DNA from: Vibrio splendidus 12E03
Lineage (GTDB): Bacteria; Pseudomonadota; Gammaproteobacteria; Enterobacterales; Vibrionaceae
Length of the DNA: 38,619 nucleotides
Direction: 5' to 3'
Assembly: GCF_000272105.2 (NCBI RefSeq)
Contig: NZ_AJZD02000298.1
Span: 1-38,619 of the forward strand
In this document: positions 1-8,088 of the stretch, in pieces
Layout of the letters: every line of letters starts with the position of its first letter
Numbering within the stretch: position 1 is the first letter of the stretch
Notes under the pieces: generated by a model
Seen by the model: the letters and a program-made list of their open reading frames with translations, nothing else
What the model was told of the DNA's origin: nothing
Databases searched by the model: none
Position numbers and translations under genes: made by a program

Positions 1-1247
1 ACAGATACTGTCAAGTGGCGCATTCTAGCTCTATCATTCAAAAAAACATTCGTTCTATCTGATTTTAATATTTTTAGTAGTTTCTTACAGTCTTTTAGAG
101 TTCCACTTTTAGGAGTTACAACAATCATGTGATTTTCAACCGCTGTTAACTTTTTCACATGAATAATACTGGCAGACGCGCGATAACGGTCACTAGGACT
201 AGAAGTTCTTTTTACAACTATAAATGGTGGCATGAGTACTGTTCCCGAGAATTTTCGTTCTTCATCAACCTGAGAAATAATATTCCAAGCTATTGAATTT
301 TTAGGATGAAAATAAGGATAGCTCTCCCCTTCTTTTGCATCTCGATACGCGACTAACGGGCCAGTTCGAACATCAAACAGATCCGATAATCTGGTATATT
401 CTCCAATATCTTCGAACCAAGCGATTTGTGTTGTACCTTCGTGTTTAATCACACCTGACAATACGAATACGTCGACATTTGTCTTTGTGTTGAAACTTCC
501 CCAAACTGAGCATTGAGCTTCAAATAAGCTAGAACAAAAACTTCTAAAGTCCTCGTAACGACTACCTGAACGAAGTACGTCTGGCAGAATTGCACTGACT
601 TGACAATCTTCTGAAAGCACCCTTAAATATTGGTCAAAAATAATACCAGCAGCGTTCACTTTACCTTCTTTCCAATAATACTCTTTTGGAGATGGCCATA
701 TAGTGAAAGGAGGGTTCATTATTGCATGGGTCACATTGCTGATAGAGTCAGGACATACTGCCAAAGCATCTTGATGTTTGATGTTGGTAAGAAATTTTAT
801 AGCAGTATCGATACTGCAGTCTTTTTTTGCACCTCGGTATAAAGCTTCAATAACTATTCTTAGTCGTGTAGCTTCAACGAAAGATTCATGGATATCAAAC
901 CCATGAAGAACCTTCCCCCACTTATTAAGTGTTTCAGACAGAGTAGATTCCACATCTAACCTTCGCGAACATTCAATAAGCAAATTACCAGCGCCACACG
1001 TTGGGTCCAATACCACAGAATCGAACGTTATAGGTGACTGAAAGGCATTTACAGCTGATGCCGCCAATTCCGAACCAGTAAAAAAACTTCCAGCTTCCCT
1101 CATTTCATCAATAGTTAAGCATTCCCTTAAGACGAGATCGATAGAATCAAGGTCGACTAGTGAGCTTAAGATATTGGAATCTAATTGGTTTTCTTCTAGT
1201 TCAAGTAAATCACGAAGAGAAGTGTTGTGTTTATTTAACTGGTTCAT
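1..1247 (-). CDS. N6-adenine DNA methylase, partial (3' end beyond the left edge)
   Basis: The frame is open from an ATG at 1247 to the window edge, giving 415 complete codons. Direct translation shows a class I SAM-dependent N6-adenine methyltransferase: FFTGSELA near residues 55-62 (the region before motif I), motif I DPTCGAGNLL at 81-90, an acidic motif GFDIHES at 117-123, and the catalytic motif IV NPPF at 178-181. These are the hallmarks of the N-6 DNA methylase family found in restriction-modification and some phage-defence systems. Beyond about residue 290 the sequence could be a target-recognition region, but I do not recognise it. Its partners (specificity subunit, nuclease) would lie outside the window, so a solitary methylase, an R-M system and a defence system are all possible. 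The family call is firm; the system type is unknown. Confidence 0.85.
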   Translation of the reverse strand, partial: MNQLNKHNTSLRDLLELEENQLDSNILSSLVDLDSIDLVLRECLTIDEMREAGSFFTGSELAASAVNAFQSPITFDSVVLDPTCGAGNLLIECSRRLDVESTLSETLNKWGKVLHGFDIHESFVEATRLRIVIEALYRGAKKDCSIDTAIKFLTNIKHQDALAVCPDSISNVTHAIMNPPFTIWPSPKEYYWKEGKVNAAGIIFDQYLRVLSEDCQVSAILPDVLRSGSRYEDFRSFCSSLFEAQCSVWGSFNTKTNVDVFVLSGVIKHEGTTQIAWFEDIGEYTRLSDLFDVRTGPLVAYRDAKEGESYPYFHPKNSIAWNIISQVDEERKFSGTVLMPPFIVVKRTSSPSDRYRASASIIHVKKLTAVENHMIVVTPKSGTLKDCKKLLKILKSDRTNVFLNDRARMRHLTVS

Positions 1248-1411
1248 ACAAAAAACTGCAGGGAATTATGTCTCTATGATATCACAATGCGTGTACGTAA
1301 CACACATTTAAACCTTTACTAAATTGTTGATATTAAAGGGATAAAAAATATACGACTTCCGGTCTTGATACATTCCCACTAAATAATGTTTTTATAAGTC
1401 CCAAACAAAAA
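1248..1411. other. Intergenic region upstream of the methylase
   Basis: AT-rich stretch between the methylase start and the guaC terminator. It must hold the leftward methylase promoter. An imperfect dyad GTGT-ACGTA-ACAC lies at 1291-1303. I cannot assign it a function, and no ORF stands out. Confidence 0.4.
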
Positions 1412-1435
1412 AAGAGCCGCTAAAAAGCGGCTCTT
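1412..1435 (-). terminator. Rho-independent terminator of guaC
   Basis: A 9-bp perfect stem (AAGAGCCGC at 1412-1420 with GCGGCTCTT at 1427-1435) encloses a 6-nt loop. Read leftward it is followed by a run of seven T residues. It sits about 30 nt past the guaC stop codon. Confidence 0.92.
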
Positions 1436-1464
1436 GATTTTCAAACTATTCGAATTCGTTCAGA

Positions 1465-2508
1465 TTACTCTTTACCGAATACGTTGTTCTCTTGCTCTTG
1501 TACACGGATAAAAGTCGTACGCTTAGTTAGCTCTTTAAGCTTTGCTGCACCTACGTATGTACAAGTTGAACGTACACCACCAAGGATGTCAGAAATTGTG
1601 TTGTGAACTGAACCACGGTATGGAAGTAAAACAGTTTTACCTTCCGCAGCACGGTACTTAGCAACACCACCTGAGTGCTTGTCCATAGCCGACTGAGACG
1701 ACATTCCATAGAACTTCATGTATTGCTTACCGTCTTGCTCTACAACTTCACCGCCTGACTCAGAATGACCAGCTAGCATGCCGCCTAGCATTACGAAGTC
1801 AGCACCGCCGCCGAACGCTTTAGATACGTCACCCGCACATGAACAGCCACCGTCACCGATGATCATGCCGCCAAGGCCGTGTGCCGCGTCACCACACTCG
1901 ATGATTGCAGAAAGTTGAGGGTAACCTACGCCTGTTTTAACACGTGTAGTACAAACAGAACCAGGGCCGATACCAACCTTAACGATGTCTGCGCCCGCTA
2001 GAATTAGCTCTTCAACCATGTCACCTGTTACAACGTTACCTGCAGAGATAACTTTAGTCGGGAATTCAGCACGTACTTTCTGTACGAACTCAACAAGGTG
2101 CTCTGAGTAGCCGTTAGCGATATCAATACAGATAAATACAAACTCTTCGCTAAGCGCCATGATCTTCTTAACTTTCTCGAACTCAGCTTCAGACGTACCT
2201 GTTGATACAAAAACGTTGTTCAGTGTTTTCTTGTCTGCTGTTTTAGCAAACTCAGCCCACTGCTCTACTGTGTAGTGCTTGTGTACTGCAGTCATAACAC
2301 CGTGCTCTGCTAGAGCAGCTGCCATTTCAAAGCTTGCTACCGAATCCATGTTAGCTGCAATTACTGGAGTACCAGACCATTGACGACCGCTATGCTTGAA
2401 TGTAAAATCGCGGGTTAATTCAACTTGAGAACGGCTTTTAAGGGTAGAACGCTTCGGACGGAAGAGTACATCTTTGAAACCTAACTTAAGTTCTTGTTCG
2501 ATACGCAT
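1465..2508 (-). CDS. guaC: GMP reductase
   Basis: NADPH-dependent GMP reductase (EC 1.7.1.7) converts GMP to IMP and ammonia in cytosolic purine salvage. The protein is 347 aa, the usual length for GuaC, and lacks the CBS-domain insertion that distinguishes IMP dehydrogenase. The N-terminus ([20 protein letters not shown]) is characteristic. The catalytic-loop cysteine lies in [11 protein letters not shown] with Cys at residue 186, the same position as in E. coli GuaC. The substrate loop [10 protein letters not shown] and the IMPDH-like barrel motifs are present. The start is supported by AAGGAAAA just upstream of ATG 2508. It appears monocistronic, with its own terminator and a leader of about 250 nt holding two hairpins and PurR-like boxes. 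Confidence 0.96.
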   Translation of the reverse strand: MRIEQELKLGFKDVLFRPKRSTLKSRSQVELTRDFTFKHSGRQWSGTPVIAANMDSVASFEMAAALAEHGVMTAVHKHYTVEQWAEFAKTADKKTLNNVFVSTGTSEAEFEKVKKIMALSEEFVFICIDIANGYSEHLVEFVQKVRAEFPTKVISAGNVVTGDMVEELILAGADIVKVGIGPGSVCTTRVKTGVGYPQLSAIIECGDAAHGLGGMIIGDGGCSCAGDVSKAFGGGADFVMLGGMLAGHSESGGEVVEQDGKQYMKFYGMSSQSAMDKHSGGVAKYRAAEGKTVLLPYRGSVHNTISDILGGVRSTCTYVGAAKLKELTKRTTFIRVQEQENNVFGKE

Positions 2509-2563
2509 GGTGTTTTCCTTGATTCATAAAATTATGTGTCTCTCGCGAAATGCGTAGTAAAAC

Positions 2564-2575
2564 CGTTGGCAGACG
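2564..2575 (-). repeat. 12-nt repeat, copy 1, in the guaC leader (weak second hairpin)
   Basis: The sequence CGTTGGCAGACG occurs here and again at 2610-2621. In this copy it is flanked by partly complementary arms (GTAAAACCGT and ACGAGTTTAC, about 8 of 10 positions pairing), giving a weaker hairpin with the same six-base loop as the strong one upstream. Confidence 0.6.
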
Positions 2576-2599
2576 AGTTTACTTTTCTTCGGACACAAA

Positions 2600-2631
2600 A
2601 AAACCGGAGCGTTGGCAGACGCTCCGGTTTT
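2600..2631 (-). terminator. Strong intrinsic-terminator hairpin in the guaC 5' leader (possible attenuator)
   Basis: A perfect 13-bp stem (2600-2612 with 2619-2631) closes a 6-nt loop. Read leftward it is followed by seven T residues, so it has the full form of an intrinsic terminator. It lies about 90 nt before the guaC start codon. The only upstream leftward gene (3375-3812) already has its own terminator at 3277-3311. This one therefore either attenuates guaC or insulates it from readthrough. Confidence 0.75.
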
Positions 2632-3276
2632 CAGCATTATAGGTCGTGATTTAGTAACAGCAAGTCTGATATTTCATTTTTTTTTATGCTATCCTCTCAA
2701 AGATTCCATATCTGCTAAAACTTCCCTAGCTACACTTTCCCACTAAATTCTTACTAATTAATAACTTAGCGAACCATTCGAGCAAACGTTGTTGGTTTAT
2801 TGCGCAATCGTTTTCCTCCCTTTTTTACGTAATGTCCCCCTCATAAAGCAATAATGTGAAGAAAGTGCCTCGAAATCACATAAAAACCACACTTTTCTCC
2901 AACAAAAAAATGCCTTTTTTCTTAAATAAATTCGATTTTTTTCTAATTTTTATCTGTTTTTGACCAAATTGGCCAATCTCGTGACGTTTTTGTTTTGCGG
3001 TCACTTGGAAAAGTAGAGTGATAGCGACTCGATCTAGAGACCAAGATTCACTTGGGTTTGAAAATTCAGCCCTCGCACTCCATTAAATAATGCTTTCAAA
3101 CTCAAACTTTATAAATCTTAATTCTATTCACCCGTAGCATTGCCGTTCCGAAAGCACGTTTGGTGGCTTCTCGGTCGTTCATGTAACCTGGAATATTGAG
3201 TAAAGCGCATAGAAAAAGAGGATGGGTTGACGTGAAAAGTGAGGGGGAAGATTAGATTTGAAGAATAAAAAGCAAA
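2632..3276. other. Long non-coding interval between guaC and the PAS gene
   Basis: About 650 bp in which I find no ORF with a convincing start or composition. The part nearest guaC is leader plus PurR-like boxes. The part around 2880-2990 is very A/T-rich. The remainder (about 3000-3240) is of more ordinary composition and could hold a small RNA, but I see no strong hairpin plus T-run there. Confidence 0.5.
2780..2817. promoter_or_regulatory. Two PurR-like operator boxes upstream of guaC
   Basis: The sequence GCGCAATCGTTTTCCT at 2802-2817 matches the PurR consensus ACGCAAACGTTTTCNT at 13 of its 15 specified positions. A weaker copy containing GCAAACGTT lies at 2780-2795, 22 bp away, about two helical turns. 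A possible leftward promoter (TTGCTC, 16-bp spacer, TATTAA) overlaps the weaker box. PurR control fits a purine-salvage gene. The function is inferred from similarity to the consensus. Confidence 0.5.
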
Positions 3277-3311
3277 AAAAATGGCTCAGGTAATTAACCT
3301 TAGCCATTTTT
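3277..3311 (-). terminator. Rho-independent terminator of the receiver-CheC/PAS operon
   Basis: A 15-bp stem with one mismatch (3277-3291 with 3297-3311) closes a 5-nt loop. Read leftward it is followed by eight T residues. It lies 63 nt past the PAS gene stop. Confidence 0.9.
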
Positions 3312-3374
3312 ATTCGCTGATTAGACTGATGCTAATACGCGTATAGGAAAGCGTTGTTTGGCGAATAGAGCGAT

Positions 3375-3812
3375 CTAGTTCTTTTGAGAGACTAACGCTT
3401 CAGCGGTCGCATCTTGAATCGACAAGAACAATGAGCTGACTTGCCCTGTTGGTGAGCGCATTGGGTTTAACGTCACGTTTTGATACATGAAGTCAGCTTG
3501 TTGGGTTACAGGCCTAACATTACGGCACTTAAACAGATAAGGCCTTTGTTGCCATGTAATGAAGCTACGGCAACCTAGGTCGTAGACTGGCTTGGTTTTG
3601 AGCCTAAACCACTCTTCAGGGATTTCAGGGAATAACTCAAAGATAGACTTACCGATCGCATCGTGCGATTGCTTGCCGCTATGGTGCGTCATGAAGCCAT
3701 TCCAAACTTGTACCTGAAAGTCACGGTTAATGACCACCAGCCCCATATCGACGTTTTGAACCATGTCCACCATCCAGTGGAACTGTTCAAATTCAGCAGG
3801 AAGATTCAGCAT
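3375..3812 (-). CDS. PAS-domain protein
   Basis: A 145-aa soluble protein that is essentially a single PAS sensor domain. DMGLVVINRDFQVQVWNGFM at about residues 22-41 is the typical PAS entry with the inner-core tryptophan-asparagine pair. The segment around GKSIFELFPEIP is the usual following helix, and SLFLSIQDATAEAL is a PAC-like C-terminal strand. There is no kinase, GGDEF or HTH output domain, so it probably acts by protein-protein contact. Its ATG lies one base after the stop of the receiver-CheC gene, with GGAG inside the end of that gene as ribosome-binding site, so the two are translationally coupled. The cofactor or ligand cannot be read from sequence. Confidence 0.85.
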   Translation of the reverse strand: MLNLPAEFEQFHWMVDMVQNVDMGLVVINRDFQVQVWNGFMTHHSGKQSHDAIGKSIFELFPEIPEEWFRLKTKPVYDLGCRSFITWQQRPYLFKCRNVRPVTQQADFMYQNVTLNPMRSPTGQVSSLFLSIQDATAEALVSQKN

Positions 3813-3813
3813 A

Positions 3814-4818
3814 TTAAAACTCCTCCATTAGGTAGGCCAATTTGTTGTCTAGAAGAGGCAGAGACTCATCAACGAACATAAATAGAAGATCACAACGGAT
3901 TGAAGTGCCATCAATGTTGTAGCTGACTTCAAAGGTCATGGTCTTCTTAAACGAGCCGCTGGTATTTTCAATGACAGAATCAATCGAGATGTGTTGCCCT
4001 AGCAGAACCGGAGAACTCTGGAAGAAACGAACCTCAGATTGCTCCCCTAACCCATTCAAGAATGAGCCGACTAAGATGTTCGAAACATCCATCAGCAGTT
4101 CTAGTTCTTCAAGCTGTTCGCTTTCGGTTGGCACTTTCATGAGCTTCTTAAGATCGCTCACGCTGGAATCACTCAGTAAGACTAATGCTTCGCCTGCAAT
4201 GCCTTCTCCGCTGAAGCCTTGGCAAACACCCGACACTTGGTCGTTGTCGGCTAGGTCACGAAGCGCCATGTGCAATTCGCTCACTTCGAAGATGTTGACG
4301 TTCGGAAGTGGTAAGTGGACAAATACATTAAAGTGACGAGCCAGTGCATCAGCAGCACGGCCTATTGCTACGTTCGCGACTTCCATATAAATATCGCGAC
4401 GGCGCAGTATTGGCAGTTCTAAGGCGGTTGGAGTAATGATCTGAGGCTGTTTTGGCGGCTCAACATGCTCACGTAAAATCGCTTTTAACGCTTCTTTATC
4501 GATCGGTTTTTGCAAAAATGCTTTAGCACCGAGATCCATCACCTTCTGTTGCGCTTTTGGTTGTATGTCACCAGAAACAACGACAACAGGCGTGGTATCA
4601 CCTAAACGTTGCATCTCTTCCAATGTGCCATAGCCATCTAATTCCGGCATGGTGAGGTCAAGGAACATCAGTTTGAATTGGTTTTGAGCGAGCTCTTCAA
4701 GTGCATTAAGCCCATGAACAGCAAAAGTTATATCTGCATTTAGAGAACTAGGCAGTGACCGAGCCATCTGCTTCCTTGCTAACGCAGAATCATCACATAT
4801 AAGAACTGGGAACGACAT
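3814..4818 (-). CDS. Response regulator receiver fused to a CheC-type phosphatase domain
   Basis: A 334-aa protein. Residues 1-120 form a receiver domain with acidic pair D9/D10, phosphoacceptor D54 in MFLDLTMPELDG, a serine at 82 and the conserved lysine at 104 in FLQKPID. Residues 135-334 resemble the CheC/CheX phosphatases that act on phosphorylated CheY. The active-site spacing D/S-X3-E-X2-N-X22-P is met at D142, E146, N149, P172. It recurs at E240, D244, N247, P270, with E and D swapped at the acidic positions. Receiver-CheC fusions are thought to dephosphorylate themselves or CheY. No histidine kinase is nearby, so the input is unknown. It forms an operon with the PAS gene immediately downstream. 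Confidence 0.85.
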   Translation of the reverse strand: MSFPVLICDDSALARKQMARSLPSSLNADITFAVHGLNALEELAQNQFKLMFLDLTMPELDGYGTLEEMQRLGDTTPVVVVSGDIQPKAQQKVMDLGAKAFLQKPIDKEALKAILREHVEPPKQPQIITPTALELPILRRRDIYMEVANVAIGRAADALARHFNVFVHLPLPNVNIFEVSELHMALRDLADNDQVSGVCQGFSGEGIAGEALVLLSDSSVSDLKKLMKVPTESEQLEELELLMDVSNILVGSFLNGLGEQSEVRFFQSSPVLLGQHISIDSVIENTSGSFKKTMTFEVSYNIDGTSIRCDLLFMFVDESLPLLDNKLAYLMEEF

Positions 4819-5124
4819 AAATGCACCACTGACAAATTAAAGCTAATTCGAACGAGTGTAACAGAACATTATGGTATCAGGTACGGGGTGAATGGATTTA
4901 TGTGCAGATTATTAGTAAGAATGATGAAACAGGTAGGTAAGCTAGTATTTCGCATTATTCTTCATGAAAAACAATATGCTACAAAGGTAATAGCCAATCC
5001 TTACTGTAGAGTAATAGCACTATTTTATTTAACAGCAGCCTTAACAAGCGAGTTTATTAAGGCTCGGTTGACTCATTCATTGAGCGGCTTTATATGCCCA
5101 TGATAAGAGAGATAGTCTAAAGAA
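4819..5124. other. Intergenic region, no convincing gene
   Basis: Contains the promoter side of the receiver-CheC gene and the 3' side of the small membrane-protein gene. An 8-bp inverted repeat AGCCTTAA/TTAAGGCT (5037-5044 and 5057-5064) may be a weak terminator for the latter. The open frame at 4888-5103 has no ribosome-binding site and no recognisable composition, and I do not call it. Confidence 0.4.
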
Positions 5125-5370
5125 CTAGAACTGATATGTAGGCCATAGAATCAGTAATGCGAAACGTATGATCACAGCAAATACCAGTAGAGCGATACCC
5201 AGACGGTACCATTTGTATTCAGCTATGTTCATTGGGATACGCTTGTAGAACATCGTAATCACGCCTTTCCAATCGCTACTGCGTCTTCCGTACTGCATCA
5301 TACTCGTCAAAACAAACAGTGCGCCAAGCACTAACATTCCTTTTTCAGCCCAGAACAATCCAACTTCCAT
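5125..5370 (-). CDS. Small two-helix inner-membrane protein of unknown function
   Basis: An 81-aa protein from the ATG at 5370, which has AAGGAA seven bases upstream. A TTG start ten codons earlier is possible but has no better signal. Two hydrophobic helices are visible: MLVLGALFVLTSMM near the N-terminus and LGIALLVFAVIIRFALLILW near the C-terminus. They are joined by a basic loop containing RRSSDWKG and MFYKRIPMN. I do not recognise the family. It stands alone between convergent or leaderless neighbours, and nothing in the sequence shows its role. Confidence 0.65.
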   Translation of the reverse strand: MEVGLFWAEKGMLVLGALFVLTSMMQYGRRSSDWKGVITMFYKRIPMNIAEYKWYRLGIALLVFAVIIRFALLILWPTYQF

Positions 5371-5570
5371 TTGTGTATTCCTTGATAAAACGGTGAGCAA
5401 CTCAAATCATTCTAGTCACCTTTACGCTCAGTTTCTGTAAGACCAAGGTCTAAATTACGAAGTACGCAATTCAGGGCTTATAGGTCATTGTTGGTAATTG
5501 ATAGTTCTCGGTCAGCAATACAAAGTTTATCGTTCAAGGTTCCATGGTAAAGGCGAGCATCACAAGCAAA

Positions 5571-6923
5571 TCACGTATAAACATGATTCGATAGATCCGG
5601 GCACTTGCTGTTCCTTTGAATGACACGCATCAGTTGGATAAGCAGCAGAATACCTGTCACGCCCAAACCAACACCGATTCCACCCCAGATCCCTGCCAAT
5701 TCAAATTTTGGCATCAAATACCAAGCGGCAGGTAGGCCAAACGCCCAGTAACCAATGGCTGTCATCACGGTTGGCATAGAAACAATCTTCATGCCTCTTA
5801 GCAGATTAATCGCCAGCAGTTGCCAAGCATCAACGATAAAGCACAGCGCCACTACCCAAATAACAGAAGCCAATAGTGAGGTCATTGCCCCCGTACCATC
5901 GTCTAACTTGAAGATAGAAGCGATCATCTCAGGCCATATGATAAACACAGCCGACAACGCCACACTCAACACCGACACCAATATGAAGCTTTGAATCGAG
6001 GTTCTTTTGATCCCTTCGTAGTTACCCGCACCGAAATCACGACCTACTAAAATCGCCGCAGCTTGTGAGAAGCCGAAATTGAAGTTCCAAGTAAAGCTTA
6101 AGCATTGCAGAAGGATTTGGTGCAAGGCTAACGAAGCAATACTGATCGTGCCCGCCATTAAGGTGCCGCCGTAAATAAGGCCATGCTCAAGTAATGCTGC
6201 CAAGCCGATAGGTAAACCCATCATTAAAAGCGGGCTCATCAACTTGATTGAGTACTCTTCTGTATTTAACCAAGGGGCGAACTGCTTGAATTCGTCACGC
6301 TTGAATACCCAAACCGTGTATCCAACCATCACGATAAATGCTGCGATAGCCGTACCTAAGCCTAAACCTGTTAGTCCCATGTCTAATTGGAAGGTTAAGA
6401 AGTAGCTGACTGGCACATTCAGAATTACGGTGATAATAGACATCACCAGAATAGAACGCACATTGCCAAACGCGCTGGTTAAGCCGCGAAGCACCAATAA
6501 GATAAGCGAAGGCAACATCACCCACTTCAAAGCATGGACATATTCCATGGCTAAAGTGATCACTTCTGGCGGCTGTTTGGCTGCTTCTAATACCAACGGA
6601 GCAAACCAGAAGCTGGCCATTAAGGTCACACTGAGCACGAATGCCAACATGGTTGCGCCTTTCACAGCCAATCTGATTTGAGTATTACCAAACTCAGGGC
6701 GAGCTACTCGCTGACCATAAGCAATCGCAATCAAGTTCGCGACACAACCCACGGTGCTGCTTGCAATAATGAAGATGAAAAAGTAGATAGAGGCGCCTAA
6801 TCCACCAGCCGCAAGGGCTGACACACTGATACGCGACATCATCCAAACATCAGTAAGGACTAACGCCATGGAGATCAGCTGTGAAATGATCAAAGGGAAT
6901 GCAAGAGTGAGTATTTTTTTCAT
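5571..6923 (-). CDS. MATE family multidrug/Na+ (or H+) antiporter
   Basis: A 450-aa integral membrane protein with about 12 predicted helices. The N-terminus (LAFPLIISQLISMALVLTDV) is typical of the NorM/DinF-type MATE fold: helix 1 with a PLI/S-Q motif, followed by DVWMMSRISVSALAAGGLG. The two six-helix halves are separated near residue 230. The family exports cationic drugs, dyes or metabolites using a sodium or proton gradient; the substrate here is unknown. ATG 6923 has GAGGCG upstream. It is divergent from the LysR gene at 7024, with 100 bp between them, so regulation by that LysR protein is plausible. Confidence 0.9.
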   Translation of the reverse strand: MKKILTLAFPLIISQLISMALVLTDVWMMSRISVSALAAGGLGASIYFFIFIIASSTVGCVANLIAIAYGQRVARPEFGNTQIRLAVKGATMLAFVLSVTLMASFWFAPLVLEAAKQPPEVITLAMEYVHALKWVMLPSLILLVLRGLTSAFGNVRSILVMSIITVILNVPVSYFLTFQLDMGLTGLGLGTAIAAFIVMVGYTVWVFKRDEFKQFAPWLNTEEYSIKLMSPLLMMGLPIGLAALLEHGLIYGGTLMAGTISIASLALHQILLQCLSFTWNFNFGFSQAAAILVGRDFGAGNYEGIKRTSIQSFILVSVLSVALSAVFIIWPEMIASIFKLDDGTGAMTSLLASVIWVVALCFIVDAWQLLAINLLRGMKIVSMPTVMTAIGYWAFGLPAAWYLMPKFELAGIWGGIGVGLGVTGILLLIQLMRVIQRNSKCPDLSNHVYT

Positions 6924-7023
6924 GAGCGCCTCAGTTAATTTCGCCCAAAATACGATCGATGGGGCTAGCGTTCAATTGATAAATTTGCGACTCTAACATT
7001 CCAAAAACTCATGCGAACGAATT

Positions 7024-7998
7024 ATGACCCCATATCCTAGCTTGCCATCCTCACATAATGGCTTAAAAGCCTTCGAAGCGGCTGCAAGGCTGATGAGCTT
7101 TACGTTGGCTGCCGATGAACTCAACGTGACACAGAGTGCAATCAGCCGTCAGATCAAACAGCTTGAAGATGAGCTGAACGCATCGCTGATCATTCGTAAG
7201 CATCGAGCCATCGAATTAACGGTACAAGGTCATGATTTGTATGTGGCTTTGCGTGAAAGCTACGACAATATCGAATCGGTGATCGCCTCTTGGAGTGAGC
7301 CAAAACAGAAGCGCATAGTAATTAAAGCGACCTTGAGCTTTGCTACACGGGTGTTGATCTCTAAGGTTCGCGAATTAAACGAGCGTTACTCTGATTACGA
7401 GATCGTTATCGTTCCTGTGATTGAAGAGGATGAAGCGATCAACAGCAGCGAGTACGACTTGTTGATCTTCCATACTCGATTTAAAAAACGATACGACAAC
7501 ACACCTGATATCGCCTTCCTACGTGAAGAGTTTATGGCGCCAGTCTGTTCTACGAGTTTAACGAATGCTGTTGGTTTGACTAAGAAAGGCACCGACCTCG
7601 ATTCGATCTTAACCATGCCAAGGCTCCACCCGACCTTAGATCATCATGATTGGAAAGTATGGTTGGCCGATGTCGAATCGCCACCGAAAAAGCCCGTCAG
7701 AAATACCAGCTTCTTATCTTTGGATATGGCGCTCAGTGCGTGCTTATCTGGTGAAGGCGTCACGGTGACAGATCTGCTTTTGGTTTTGCAGGATCTGCAA
7801 CGTGGTTTCTTGTATTGCCCAGAAAATGCCAAGATCCAGAACAGTGCGTGGACTTACTTCATCCACCAGCGCACTCACTCGCCTGTGATCAATGATCTCA
7901 TTGATTGGCTTAAAGGAGAGACTGCAAAAGAGATCGAATTGTTGAAAGCGCTCTCCCATCAAAATCATTGGTTTGGTGTTATTAGCGATCAACAGTAA
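7024..7998 (+). CDS. LysR-family transcriptional regulator (GcvA-like)
   Basis: A 324-aa LysR-type regulator. The N-terminal winged helix-turn-helix (residues about 10-70, with SFTLAADELNVTQSAISRQI as recognition region) begins with LKAFEAAARLMSFTLAA, the form seen in the GcvA/AmpR subgroup. The rest is an effector-binding domain of the periplasmic-binding-protein fold. It is divergent from the MATE exporter with 100 bp between the starts, the usual layout of a LysR gene and its target. The effector is unknown. A weak ribosome-binding site precedes ATG 7024. A hairpin terminator follows at 8024-8051. Confidence 0.9.
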   Translation: MTPYPSLPSSHNGLKAFEAAARLMSFTLAADELNVTQSAISRQIKQLEDELNASLIIRKHRAIELTVQGHDLYVALRESYDNIESVIASWSEPKQKRIVIKATLSFATRVLISKVRELNERYSDYEIVIVPVIEEDEAINSSEYDLLIFHTRFKKRYDNTPDIAFLREEFMAPVCSTSLTNAVGLTKKGTDLDSILTMPRLHPTLDHHDWKVWLADVESPPKKPVRNTSFLSLDMALSACLSGEGVTVTDLLLVLQDLQRGFLYCPENAKIQNSAWTYFIHQRTHSPVINDLIDWLKGETAKEIELLKALSHQNHWFGVISDQQ

Positions 7999-8023
7999 CG
8001 ATAAGCCTTAAGCTTAGATACAA

Positions 8024-8051
8024 ATAAGCCGCAGAACTTGCTACGGCTTAT
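8024..8051 (+). terminator. Rho-independent terminator between the LysR and amylase genes
   Basis: ATAAGCCG (8024-8031) pairs with CGGCTTAT (8044-8051), with an additional AG/CT pairing inside. Five T residues follow on the plus strand at 8054. It lies between convergent genes and may serve both. Confidence 0.75.
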
Positions 8052-8088
8052 GCTTTTTACCAGTGGTGTTCGCTCTAGAGAATAAGCA

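Noticed and set aside
630..842. 70-codon plus-strand frame
   Set aside because: It lies wholly opposite the methylase gene, whose minus-strand frame carries clear catalytic motifs.
4888..5103. 71-codon open frame on the plus strand with a hydrophobic middle
   Set aside because: No ribosome-binding site, no recognisable family, lies in an AT-rich intergenic stretch and covers the inverted repeat of the neighbouring gene end.
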